Assembly (NCBI RefSeq): GCF_018139145.2
Contig: NC_059476.1
Location: 15,745,543-15,809,542, forward strand
DNA from: Gymnogyps californianus
Taxonomy: Eukaryota > Chordata > Aves > Accipitriformes > Cathartidae
Length of the DNA: 64,000 bases
Direction: 5' to 3'
A model generated the notes under the pieces. It did not search any database. It was given only the letters and a program-made list of their open reading frames with translations, and was not told the origin of the DNA. The translations under genes and the position numbers were made by a program. Shown in pieces: positions 25,401 to 37,208 of the stretch. Each line of letters starts with the position of its first letter. The first letter of the stretch is position 1.

Positions 25401-26538
25401 AAGAAGAGGATTTAGCCTGTTCCTCTGCTCTTCCCACTTCTCCAGTATCTGCCTCACTTTCCCTCTGCAACACTGGCTATTTTTATTTCCCTCTTCTGTA
25501 GTTTAATAACTAGCCCTCTGTTTCCCTCAAACTTGGATTTTTGTTATTCTCTCAAACAGACCCCAGAAACAGAAGGTAAATGCACCCCTTGGATGCCAAC
25601 ACATCTCTGCAGATGCAGGAGCCTGCTGGAAGGTGTGTCCTTGGGAGGAGGCGGCAGGGTCGCCTGGATGCTGGTATAACCTCAGCGTTACTGCTGACAG
25701 ATGCACAGTTAATGGTCTGTCTTTTTAATGTGTGTCACTTTGGGATCTAAAAACCCAAACTGATGAATGGAAGTCCCCTTGTGCTGCAGCATCAGGGCAC
25801 TTGCTTGAGTCCCAAGCAAAGCAGCGACTTTCCACCCCTGGATCTCCTCTGTGCAAGTGCCTGGGGGAGCCGGCGGCCATGGCATGTCCTCGTCCCGTGG
25901 GAGGACATTTCCCAAGTGCTGCTGTGTAAGGGATAGCAGCTCCTGGACTGGAGTGTGCTCTTGGGCTTACAGGCTCTCCGGGGTGCCTGGGGCAGGATGG
26001 GGGACAGGGCCTGCAGCAGCCAGACATGAGTGCCAGGGCTGGCAGAGGACAAGTGTGCTTGGAGGTTTAAGAGCTCCTTGAGCATCATCCTTTTCTATGG
26101 GTGGATTTATGCCATAAGGATTTACCTGCGTCCCCACTACCTGCTGCTGCACAGAAACCCAGCACCATCCCAGATGAAGTGGCAGAGGCTGGAGTTTGGA
26201 GCAGGAAGGTCCAAGGCTGCTCTGCTCCCCAAGAAGTCTTTGGGCGCTGAGGTGGAAAGTTGGATGACGGACAGGACATGCAGGGTCTGCAGGTTGTCAC
26301 ACTGACTCTCCATCTCACAGAAAATACCAGCAGGCATCATTAACTCACATCCCCAAAGCCCTGTGCAGCCCACTGCAGCCTGCAAACAGCACCGCGACAT
26401 TTGCATTGCTCCCCTCCTCTCACTGCTCCGCACCCACCATCATGCTGTACCCCCAAAACTGGAACCGCGGCTCAGTTTCCCCCAGCATCACCAACAACCA
26501 GGGCTGTGAGACTGACTCACACGCAAACACACGTGGGT
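19481..26538. other. Long GC-rich intergenic stretch
   Basis: Seven kilobases with only the TG-rich patch near 23.5 kb recognised. Frames of 200-232 codons occur on both strands (22781-23383 +, 24628-25311 - and 24759-25457 -), overlap one another and show no family features. Confidence 0.55.
23513..23556 (+). repeat. TG-rich simple repeat
   Basis: Interrupted (TG)n with TCTG units, merging into a longer TGTG-rich neighbourhood that extends irregularly to about 24100. Confidence 0.6.
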
Positions 26539-26596
26539 GCTCACACCCACTGCCCCTCACCCTGCTCACACCCATTGCCCCCCACCCTGCTCACAG
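26539..26596 (+). repeat. Tandem repeat, 25-bp unit
   Basis: Two adjacent 25-bp units (26539-26563 and 26564-26588), beginning GCTCACACCCA and ending CACCCT, differ at only two positions. The first eight bases of a third unit follow. Confidence 0.75.
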
Positions 26597-26729
26597 CACG
26601 GCAGCAGCCCACGCTGTGCCGGGAGCCCGGCGGGCAGCACACACCATCTCTGCCCACAGCCCTGCGCTCCAGGGAGCCCCCCACGCCTGCTCAGCTGCCC
26701 CGGCTGCTCTTAGTTTCTCCCTACTGAAG

Positions 26730-26930
26730 AATTATGTAGCATGAAGAAGCAGGCTCCACCATCTTGAACTGGCAGTGAACTTTGCTTTCTACATATAAAT
26801 ACAGATAGCAATCACACCCCAATCAGCACACAAGCTTCAGGGCATCATCACGGCAACTCTAACTTTCCCATTACGATAATGTGATTTTCACTCAGTCTAT
26901 AATATCACCAGCCATGAATAAAACAACTGG
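26730..26930. promoter_or_regulatory. Candidate conserved non-coding element beside the polypyrimidine tract
   Basis: Non-repetitive 200-bp block with ACATATAAATACAG, CCCATTACGATAATGTG and CTATAATATCACC, ending directly at the 73-bp pyrimidine tract. Confidence 0.3.
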
Positions 26931-27003
26931 CTTTTTCTCTCTTTCTCTCTCCCTTCCCTCTCTCCCCCCTCCCTCCCTCTCTCTTTCTCTCTCCCCCTCT
27001 CTC
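26931..27003 (+). repeat. 73-bp pure polypyrimidine tract
   Basis: Seventy-three consecutive C/T bases with no purine, mixing CT, CCT and TTC units. Such homopurine-homopyrimidine DNA can form triplex structure and varies in length. Confidence 0.9.
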
Positions 27004-29809
27004 GGATCACAGTCTTTGCATACTAATGATGGTGGAATATGGCTTCCAGGGTGCGATCTCTGATGGAGCGGGGAGGTCAGGCTCTGGGTGGATCCCCGGT
27101 GCTCTCCAGTCCTCACATGCACACCTTCATCTCTCTTTTACCCTCCTGGATATGTGGAACCCGACTGGACAGACAGACCAACCTGGCTGGACAGACAGGC
27201 AGTTGCTGGCTTCTTGCCCCGTCTGCAACATGCACCTGGAGCAGGGCAGGGACACGCTGCGGCTTGTGTGCCTGGTTGAAGGGGGGTTATTGGTCCCTGA
27301 AGCCCCCCAGCCCCTGCTCGGCTCCCTGGAGCATCCCCATCTCTGCTCAGAGGCTCTGGTGTGTGGGAAATGTGTCAAGCCAGGATTAATCCTGCCCCGG
27401 GGCACCCTTGGCAGCTCACCCCTGCTGCTCAGCCAAGCTGTTTGTCTAACCCCGTTCAGGGTTCAGGTCTGCTGTCCCCGAGGATGCACGGAGGCCAGAT
27501 CAGGGAAGCAATCCGGCTGAAAACAACCCTATCACAAAGAAAAAAAAAAAAAGAGTAATTCCCAGGGGGATCAGGTCCCTGATCCAACCCACTACACAGA
27601 GCAGGGCTGTCCCAGGGAATTGTGTGGATTTTCCTTCTGAAAAGCAACTTGCTGGATCAGACCCATCGTCTTCTAGGTCCCAGCACTGCCAATGTCATTA
27701 AGGGCTACTGCAGAGGAGAAACCCCTTTTGCAGCCTTTTAGGGAATAACCCTGACCGAGGGTTCCTGCTCATTTCGGCACCTCCAGAGCTGCAGTCTGAT
27801 GGGCTTAAGCCAGCCAGAAAGAGCTCCTGACTGATTTTGGTGATTTCCAGCAGACTGAGCATCACTGTGCGTGTTCTGGTGTCACCAGGGCACCACTGTG
27901 CCCAGTACTACACGCCCTGCTCTGCATCCAGCCTCAGCAAATGTCCCATGCCTGCTCTGCGTGCCTCTGGCATGGGGATGGAACGGAGGGGAGCACTCCC
28001 ATACGCAGAAACTCAAACGAGATGTGTTGGTTTGACTTTGTTTCCCATTCTCCCTCCAGAAACTGCCATACCAAGGCACAGAAAAGCAGGAGCAGTTTTG
28101 CCCTTTCCAGGCTATGCTGATCCAACATGCAAAGCCAAAGCTCAATTCACTCTCATCCTCCCCCCATTTGTTCTTTGCCACCAAAGTTTTCAGTAGAAGT
28201 CTCTTGTTTGGGGACAGTGGTGGTTTGGAGCACTGTGAAGATCTCTAACCTCAGGCTCCATACCAGAGCCAAGCACTGTTCCTTTAACTCCTCCCCACCC
28301 AGTGCTTTGGTTAGGGTTATTATCTCGGAGTGGGTAATTAATTCTCTTGAACATCAGCAGCTGGCCCTGGGTGGGAGCTGTGCTGGGGAGAGTGGCAGAG
28401 CACAGGATTGGGTTATAAAATGCAAGAACACCTGTTTGTGGCTCTTGTTTTCTCCCTCAAATCTATAAAGTGGGAGAGGTGCTTGTGGGCAAGCTGCAGC
28501 ATGGAAGGGGCTGACTCTCATTTTTGTGAGGTAAAGGGATGCATCAAGCATTAATTGCTCAAGTGGCTGTTGAAATGCTTGTGTTCCTGACCAGCACTCC
28601 TTGCTGTGTCAGGAGAGCTTGCGGGGTGAGTGTTGAGTTACTGGTGTCCTCCAAAGGGTGTCTGAAGCAGTAATAAAAGGAATTAGGACCAGAAATGTGA
28701 CAGGATGGTGCCTAGACTTTGCAGAGAGCAGATGTGGATGTTGTGGCTGAAATTGTGGACATAAGTGAGTTGTCTTGCTCACTTGCAAGTTTTGAGTGCC
28801 CAAAGGGGAAAAACAGTCAGGAAAACAGAAAGGAGCGGTGACATCCTAATTTGTGCTACAGGTCTCTTGCTGTGTATGAGGGGTAACAGACTGCACGGGG
28901 CAGACTGCTAACCTGTGCCAATGCGTTACCGCCATGGGCTGGGCCATGGCTGACCTGGCAGGATGGGTGCATGCAAAGCCAGCCCTGAGCACTCTCAGCC
29001 TGAAAGCATATAACCAGGGATCGCCATGTTCATGGAGCTGCTGTGCAGCATTGCTGCTGCTCCCGATTGCTTTGCTGGAGAGTCACACCGGGAGATGGGA
29101 GACTCTGTGCCTGCAGCCTGTCGCTGGGACAGGATGAGCAGGGAAGCTGCATATTAAGACACTTGCAGCAAAAGCTGGCACTGAACCCTCCTGGTTAGGG
29201 TGTACCATGGGGTGGCAGACAGGGCATCTCTCAAAATGAAAGACTGGGACAGGCTGCCTGCTCACTCCTGCCTGTGAGCGCTCATGGCTTTTCAGCATCC
29301 TTATATAAATCAAGCTTCTTCCCCAGCTGGTGGCTGTCCCTGCAGTCTGGGTGACTCTATCTCTACTGTCTCTCAGGTGTGAGATGGGCTGATCCAAGAC
29401 TGCAAGGGGCTCTGCTGCAAGCAGCCTCGAAAATGCTCTCTGCAGATGAGAAAAGTGTGCTGGGCTGGTGTGCCCCAGAAATCTGTGCTGGGGGCCATTG
29501 CTTGTCCTTTCCCCGCCCCCCAGCAGTGCTCTGGTCCTGGGATGTGGGCTGCTGTGGGGTTTCAGAGCCAGGCAGAGCTGAGTCCTGAGCATCGCAGCTG
29601 CCTCTGCCTCCTCTTGAGGTGGCAATGGCTCCCTCACCTTCCCTGCCATAAAAAGAAGAGCAGGGGTGCTCCAAAAACTGGCAGGCACCTCTGCCCACTG
29701 ATCCCCCCACGGGGTTCAGCCCACACAGCAGGGGACATGTCCCCTGGTGGGTGACAGAGCTGGCTGAAATGGATGGGGCTGTAATGGAGGCACCTGCCGG
29801 CAGGGCTAC
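27004..29809. other. Intergenic DNA without recognised features
   Basis: GC-rich. Only a short poly-A run was recognised. Confidence 0.55.
27538..27553 (+). repeat. Poly-A run
   Basis: About 13 consecutive A after CACAAAG. No processed-gene sequence was recognised upstream, so it is taken as a simple repeat. Confidence 0.6.
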
Positions 29810-30010
29810 CTGGGAGACGCTCTTATCTGTCATCTGATTTATCCAGGTTAAAAGGCTGCAATCAGTCACCAAGGTAGATTCATTCCCCAGTAAATAGTGC
29901 CCGAGGGCCTCCAGGACCTATTTTACTGCTAAGCACTCTCTTTCCAATGCTTGAATACCTTTGTTCCCGATGGAGCCGTTGCTGGCTGATATATATATGA
30001 TATGGGAAGT
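29810..30010. promoter_or_regulatory. Candidate conserved non-coding element
   Basis: Contains CTTATCTGTCATCTGATTTA (inverted GATA plus a MEIS-type core), CTGCAATCAGTCACC and a (TA)5-like TGATATATATATGATAT. No coding or repeat signal. Confidence 0.3.
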
Positions 30011-33000
30011 CCCGGTGACTTTTTTATTTTTGCTCTGCACAGCTCCTGGCCTTGTCTCGGCTGTGTTGGGCTGCACGATGAATGATCTGTCCAAGGCTTC
30101 CTCGCGTCTGAGGGCAAATCCAGACGAGACTGCTCTCGGCTGCCAGGAGACCTGCCTCTGTGAAACACTCTGCCCAAAGCCTGGGGTGACTGGCACGGCA
30201 AAAGAGGAGAGGTTTGGAGGGGAGGGAAGCGATGCTTGGAGTGCTGGTGGGGCTGGCCCAGGTCTTGGGCTGGGTGCTGGGTGTGACTCAGCTCTCCTGC
30301 CCTCACTGCTGTTGCTGGGGCACTTTGGGAGGGGGATGACAGAGCTGGGCTGAGGGAGGGTCATGTGCTGTGGGTGCCCAAACAGTTGCTGCTTCCAGTG
30401 ACTCATTCCTGCTGGACCCGCCTAGAGCCTGTCCCCTGTCACAGGTGAGTCCCTTCCAGGTTTGGGTACTTCCAGGTTTGGGGAGGACTCCCAAGCTGGG
30501 AAAAGCAGTGACTGACATTGGTCTGACAGTGATGCCTGGACCCTAGTGATCCCCAGAAAAAGGGCTCTCTCTGCTCTCTGGGGTTCAAGTGTCACCTCTC
30601 ATGACACGCCACAAAGCCATTCTGGTTTCCTCTGGGCACCAAGCTCCCCTGCCCAGGCCCTGCTCTTTGTGGGCATGTTTGTATCCAACTTGGTGGTGGA
30701 GGAGAGGAAATCACTGGCAAGAAGGCTATGGATACAATATCAGTTTCTATCCTCATTTTAACTTATTTTGCTTTCTTTTCATTCCAGTTGAAACCAACAA
30801 AGCAGACCCACAGAACTGCTGCCAATGGGCTGCCATCCCCATCCAAGCTCCGCGTGCTGCTTGTCTCCCCACCCCAAAGGCCAGGGGGAAGGCTGCACCC
30901 TACCCCCTCCTTGGGGGAGAGCTCAGGAGCCCTTTTCTCCGACACCTTGTTCCTATGTACCTTTCCAGCACTTGTCCTGCAAACATCTGAGATCTGACTG
31001 CTTTTATTCTTTTTCCTGTCTTTGACAAACCTCTTATGTAGTTCATCATCCCAAATCAGTTTGTTAACTTCCTCCCCCTCTTGCCCATCCCCTCCCACTC
31101 CTCCTCTTCCTCCCCCTAATTAGATTTAGAGTGAAGGACTAATGGAGTATTACTGTGAGGGACTAGGCAAGCTTCCCAACGTGCTTACCTAAGGGGAGAG
31201 CACTTTGACTAATAGATGCGCATTAAGGCTGTGCATCCTCGTTGTCCTGAGAGCGGGAGGAGGGGGCCAAGAGCCCAGAGCAGAGTTCCAGATACCAGTA
31301 TCACTGGCGCTTTCCACATTTCCAGGCTGTGTTGTATAGTTGGACCATTACTGCTCTCAGATGCACCCTTAGGGATGGGTTTCAAATCTAACTTGCCCTT
31401 TGGTAACACCCCAGCCAGGTGGATTTGACTCCCAGTAGGTGCAACATGGTCCTTTGCCAGCTAGAGATGCCAGCTAGAGATACAAGCTTTTCTGCTTGGG
31501 GGAAGGAGGGCTTCTTCCCCATGCTGTGTTTGTACGGCACCTAGCACAGGAGGGTTCCTTTAGTCCCCTGGGGGATGTTCTGAAATGAAGAGCCTGCACC
31601 GGTCCTTTGAGCATTGGATCACCCAAAGCTGCCTTGGGACAAGACACTGGGGCAGCCAGAAGGAGAGCGGAGGGGTCTGTCTGGTGGTACAGAGCACTTC
31701 AGGAGCTGTGGGACACCTAGACCTCCCTCCCAGGAATGTCATGAGAGTTTTTCTCCTGCTGGTGCTTTGGCTTTAAAGCCTCCTGTGCATTTTCCAGGGG
31801 CTGCACCCAGCACTGGAGGGTTGGAGGCTGGAGCCATGCAGAACCACATAGCCTGAGCTTTGGGGACGCAGTGGGATGATAGGCAGTGATGATCAATTTG
31901 TCTCTCTCTCTCTCCCTGCTCCTGCAATTTTTTTTCTGAACCTGTGCTAGGGTGCAGAACGGATTGGATCAGCCTGGCAGCCATCACCAACGTCATCTGC
32001 AATCTTCAAGTGTTTTGCAGCTCAATCATCTGGACCCCTGGCGGGCACCACACTGACACTTTAAACCCTGTAAATGGCAGCAGTGCTGGGAGGCACCAGG
32101 AGAAAAGTCAAGTGCTTCAGTAAGACATGGGCAGGCGTGGGTTTGCACATGTGTGTTTGCTGGTGAAGTGGATGGGGACACCTAAACTTGGGAGAGAGGT
32201 AGCAAAGGGAGCTTGGCGGGGGTGCAAACTGTTGGTAGGCAGAGGGGATGGGAGAGGACATAAAAATGGAGAGGAGTGAACTGGGGCTGTCATGGCCACA
32301 GCACACAGCCTGAGGGAGAAAGTCTTTCCAGAAGCTAGGTTTGGAAAAGCGAAGTCACGGTGTCTATGAAATGTGGTGGCCAGGTCCAGGGGACTCCTGG
32401 TGGCTGGGTCTGGAGGTGGCATCAGGGGACAGCTTATGGCATGTTTCTGAGACTCTTTGTTTTACCAGGGACAGAGCAGCTTGCTAAGTGGACACAGCAT
32501 GTGCAAGCAGCCAGCCCCACATTTGCGTTTCGCTTGGGCTCTCCAGATGTTCCCAGACTTCTCTCTGCCACTTCTTGCTTAGAGCCACCCTTTTGGTGTC
32601 TGACCTCTCAGCAATCTCACCTTAGGTAAGCGCTGGCTGTTTGGGAATTTTTTTGTGCGTTCCTTTGTTGTTTTTTGCTCCCTGATTAGCAGCAGCTCTA
32701 TAACAGGAGAGATGTAGGGATAGACACAGGATGGGTTCAACTCATCCAGCTTCACTCACTAAAGTCAACACTTGCTCTGAGTCACACAAACTCCTGGTAT
32801 TCTCCATAAGGAGCTTGTGGGCAGTGATGGAAACATGTCTCTGTGCATCTCATTCATCTCCTCTTACACTGGCCAAGGGCATGAAACCCCCAAGTGCAGA
32901 CACTGATACGAGGACTGAATTTGGCCCAGCTGCAGCATGGATCGCAGCCTGTGTCCCTGGCTCTCAGGCTCCAGGCTTCAGGTTTTCGAGTGCTGGTACC

Positions 33001-33329
33001 TGTTGTGGTGTGTGCTGGGACAAGGGAGGAATCCACAGTAGCAAGAAAGCATCCCCAGGATAACTGCCTATGTGCATGTAAAGTTGAGAAGGGAGGATAC
33101 AATGCCCTCCTGTTACAGGGAGGGGGGCTACCACCATCCTGGCCACCCACCCATGCAAGGGGCTCCTTCAGTCTTATTTATCCCAGCAGTGGGGAGGAGG
33201 AATATCAGAGTTCCCCATGAGCTGGACACTGCTCCCTCTCTGCCTCAGTGAAGGCGTGATGTGCGGCCGAGGAGCGGGGTCACTCCGTAGTGCTCCCATC
33301 AGGGAGGAAGCCTTCCTGCGTCCCGGCAA
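30011..33329. other. Intergenic DNA without recognised features
   Basis: Contains a (TC)7 run near 31901 and a short duplication CCAGCTAGAGAT near 31460. 31090-31150 has CCCTAATTAGATTTAGAG and could be regulatory. Confidence 0.5.
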
Positions 33330-33560
33330 ACCCCTAGTGAAAGACAATCAGGCTCACTGTCACCAAGCTAATTCCAACGGCATAAAAGCAGTAATGAAAT
33401 TCACGGCAGGATTAGCCTCTCCATCCAATGGGCCGGCGCCACAGTGACATATCGTGCTTCTTGCCCGAATGTAACACACCATCTAATTTACGTCGTGTAG
33501 CGAGCGGGAATGAAATGTTCATAAAGAATTGCTGAATCTTGTCACCTTAACTGCGGCCCC
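33330..33560. promoter_or_regulatory. Candidate conserved non-coding element
   Basis: AAAGCAGTAATGAAATTCAC, CAGGATTAGCC (OTX/PITX-type GGATTA), CCAATGGGC (CCAAT) and a CpG-containing CATCTAATTTACGTCGTG lie within 150 bp. CpGs are retained although this is not a CpG island. Confidence 0.35.
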
Positions 33561-36239
33561 GGGCTCTGAGGCATCTGTCAGGGAGAGGAGAGCGGAGAAG
33601 GAGGCTTCCGCCTTGCAAAGCTGCGACCGGGGCTTTGGGAAAGGGGAGATGGCTGCATTAATCTTCTGGGTCTGTGCAATGGAGATGCAGCATGTGGGGA
33701 TGAGGACTCCAGGCTGGAGGAGGGGGGCTATACAGCTCCCTTGTGTGTGCACACTGTACTGAGTGGTGCCAGTGATAGGGAGGAAGCTGTCAGATCTTCC
33801 CCATCCCCAGAACTGCATGCCTGGGATGCATGAGAAGGGACCTGTGGTGGTGTGGAAAGAAGGGGCAGCATCCCTGGAGATCCACGTGCTCGCAGCAGAA
33901 CACAAGCTCCCAATTTCCATGTTGGGTCCCACGTGCAGGTGCACACTGGTCAGCAACTGCAGGCGCTTGCCTGTCTTGGGAAGTGCGTGCACGTGTGCAT
34001 AACCCTTCTGCTGTGGCTCGGCAGCCCCATTCCCCCCCCCTCCTCCCCAAATGTTTATTTGCAGTTAATTTTCATGGATTCTAATGGCTCGGATCCTGCT
34101 AGGGGGGATCATGCTTGCCTCTTCAGTCAGAAAGTTTGCAGAAAAAAATAGCCCTTTCCTGTTGTGTTTGGAGTAATAGCGTCTTGGTGTCCGGAGGGGA
34201 GTTGGCAAGGAAACAGGGAAGTTTATTAAGAGTAAGAGATTGAATTCCACTGGGTTTAATTGGAAGTGCTTGAGCAAGCAGGGGAGGGAGCCGTCCGGTC
34301 CAGCCCCCTGGAAACAGCAGCGCTGTCCCCAGGCTCCATGCCCATGGGGCTGGCTGGTCCCAAGGCCACTTCATCCCCTTGTCTGCTGGGGAAGCTGCGG
34401 GGTCTGGCTTGTTTGCTTCCTTGGCGTCATCCGTGCACCTCAACCTTGGCTTCCTACCCCATCAGTAGGTAGGATCCCATGTGGGCTCTGGAAATGCTGG
34501 GTCAGGAGGGAGGGATGCAGCTCTGAAGTGGCTGGGAAAAGGCAGTATTTGGGTCTGCATTTTACTTTGGAAGCTGGTTCAGGGCACAAAGTGTGCAAGT
34601 GAGACACAGGTCCTGTCCCTCCTGTGCTGACCCAGTCCCCTCCCATGAAAATCTGCTGTGTTTTCTCCCTGGGCGGGGACAGCACGGCTCCAGGCTGGGG
34701 CTCAACAGCAGCTGGATGGGGTGCAGGTATCACGTATGTAACTTGCAACTGCGATATGTTTTGGGAGAGTAACCTGAACTTGAGAGGCCTGTTCTCCTTT
34801 CCCATTTTAAAGCAAACAGGGAGTGAATCCACTTTTGGATCCCAATCACCACAGCATCCTTCAGGGCACAGAAAAGTCTCCAGGTTGGATTCCCATGGAC
34901 GAAGCCATTTGCCTGCCTTGGGCTGGGCTGGATGCTGCCTGCAGAATGAGCTGCAGCACCTTTGTGCCTCCACAGCACTGATGCTCGCAGGCATGCAAAG
35001 CAATATGGACCTCTGTGGCTGCAAAATGAGCTGAGTGTCAAAAGCCTGATCCCCTCCCAGAAAAGCTTCTCCTGCAAGACCTTCTCTTGTCCCACACTGA
35101 GTTGAAAGATGCATCAAATACTCTTTGCTGATGAAGGTAAATGGGGGCTCAGACATTTGTTTCACCTTGAATTCAGCTGATCACTCTGCTGAAAAATTCC
35201 AAATTAAAGAACAATAAATAATTTATTACTTTATTTACTTCAAAAAATTGCTTCCCCACAAATTAAGATATATTGCTTCAAATTAAATGTTTCATTAAAT
35301 CTGAGATTAAACTTTTGGGGGCTGGGGAAAGGAAGACTTTTTAATTTGGCTGAAAACCTGAAAACTGCCATTTCCCATTGCTTTAATTGCAAACTCTGGG
35401 AAAAAAAGTGACAGAAATCTTACAAAGCGCGGTTGTGCTGGTTTGGTCTCTGCTCCCACCCCTCTGGGAGACCAGTGGGTTTTTCTTTCAGACTCTCCCA
35501 GGGTGGCACATGGCTGCAGACTTTCAGCTGCAAATCCAAAGGGAGCACATCTCTAATCGCAATGAAACCTCACAGGAACGTGCTTTAATCGAAGCACTTT
35601 GTGGCTCTTAGGCTTTGCAAAGTCTTGCTTCTCCACAACCTCACTTCACGGGTGAAATTGCCATAGTGGCGGGCTGTGCTCCAGCTTTCACCTCTGACAT
35701 AAAAACTGGGAGTTTCAAAGGCACAACTCTTCCCAACCTTGTCCTACTTTGTGTGTAACACATGGTATGCTCTTTGGTTTCTCTCTCTCTCTCTCTATTG
35801 TTTTAACTTCCTCCTGGTTGATATACCCTGTGCTGGGACTCTTGAAGGTGAGATTTCAGCCATATGCTATACCCTAGTCTCCAGATGTGACCTTCACCTC
35901 TGATGAATGTGAGATGTAACCTCATGTCTCTGTTTTGTTGTGGTCTTATCCACGTGGAGCTTTTCTACAGGTTCTCACTGGTACGATGGCCAAGCCACAG
36001 AGCTGAATGGGACAGACAGCCTTGCACAGGTAGAAATCTATCTAGACTGAAATGAATGATGTTGCCAGTTATCTGGGCAGTGATCTGCTTTGTACTGCAC
36101 CTAGCTTGATTGAATCTGCTACAGGGTGGGATCTCTGGGGCCTGTCTGGCTGCTGCATGTTAGTACCAGCTTTTGTAATTTATCAGGGACTGCTGGAGTG
36201 GCTTCCAGTTCAGCACACGCCTCCCTAGGTACTCATGCA
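33561..36239. other. Intergenic DNA, AT-rich patch at 35180-35390
   Basis: The AT-rich patch has several AATAAATAATTTATTAC-like words and no repeat signature. The rest is GC-rich without recognised features. Confidence 0.5.
35781..35796 (+). repeat. (CT)8 microsatellite
   Basis: Eight uninterrupted CT units. Confidence 0.85.
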
Positions 36240-36244
36240 CCTAC

Positions 36245-37203
36245 TGTGGTGGTTTAAGCCCAGCCAGCAACAAAGCACCAGGCAGCTGCTCGCTCACTCC
36301 TCCCCCCAGGTAGGATGGGGAGGAGAAAATACAGCAAAAAAGCTCGTGGGTCGAGACAAGGACAGGGAGGGATCACTCACCACTTATGGTCACAGGCAAA
36401 ACAGACTCGATTTTGGGGGAAAATAAACCAATTTAATTTGTTAACAACCAAATCAGAGTAGAATGATGAGAAATAGAACCATATCTTAGAAACGCACCTT
36501 CCCCCTGCACCTCCTTTCTTCCCAGGCTCAGCTTTGCCTCTGATACCTCTACCTCCTCCCCTCCCAGTGGCACAGGGGGTGGCAATGGGGGTTGCAGTCA
36601 GTTCATCCCACATTGTCTCTGCTGCTCCTTCCACAGGGGGAGGGCTCCTCACACTCTTCCCCTGCTCCAGCGCAGGGTCCCTCTCACGGGGGTCAGCCCC
36701 CATGATTTTCTCCAACTCAAGTCCTTTCCATACACTGCAGTCCACGAACTGCTCCGGTGTGGGCTTTACCACAGTGTTGCAGCCTTTTCTGGGCCCAGCC
36801 ACCTGCTCCACCGTGGGGTCCTCCATGGGCTGCAGGGGAATCTCTGCTCTGGAGCACCTCTTCCCTCTCCTCCATCTTCACTGACCTTGGTGTGTGCATG
36901 GTTGTTTCTCTCACATCCCACTCCTCTCTTTGCTGGAGCTCCTCTTCTGCCATCTTCTTCCTCTCCTGCTCTCTTTACTGCAGCTGCTGCTCCTCCTCTT
37001 CTTCTTCTTCCTCCATCTTACTCTCGCACCTCTCAGGAGTTTTTTTCCCCTTCTTAAATATGCTCTCACAGAGGTGCAGCTACTGTTGCTGATGGGCTCG
37101 GCCTTGGCCAGCAGCAGGTCCGGGTTGGAGCCAGGGAAGCTTCTAGCAGCTTCTCACAGGAGCCACCCCTGTAGCCCCTCCATTGCTACACAAACCCAAC
37201 GCA
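36245..37203 (-). mobile_element. Avian ERV solo LTR (959 bp) with CCTAC target duplication
   Basis: A complete LTR bounded by TG at 36245 and CA at 37203, flanked by a perfect 5-bp direct repeat CCTAC (36240-36244 and 37204-37208). Five-base duplications fit ERVL-type integration. The left terminus (TGTGGTGGTTTAAGCCCAGC) and the right-end block on AAGCTTCTAGCAGCTTCTCAC are features I recognise from an LTR family common in bird genomes. Its sense strand is minus, so its 5' end is at 37203. On that strand there is a TATA-like ATATTTAAG near 37053-37045 and an ATTAAA polyadenylation variant at 36437-36432. No internal retroviral DNA is present, so this is a solo LTR left by recombination. The open frame at 36377-36826 (-) lies inside the LTR's degenerate internal repeats and is not a retained viral gene. 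Confidence 0.88.
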
Positions 37204-37208
37204 CCTAC

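Noticed and set aside
24628..25457. Overlapping 227- and 232-codon frames on the minus strand
   Set aside because: They overlap each other in different frames, also face plus-strand frames, show no domain or family feature, and lie in GC-rich DNA where long chance frames are expected.
34440..35165. 241-codon minus-strand frame
   Set aside because: No recognisable protein, no splice or promoter context, and competing plus-strand frames of similar length.
36377..36826. 149-codon minus-strand frame as a gene
   Set aside because: It lies wholly inside the solo LTR and reflects the LTR's degenerate internal repeats. It is not a retained retroviral protein.
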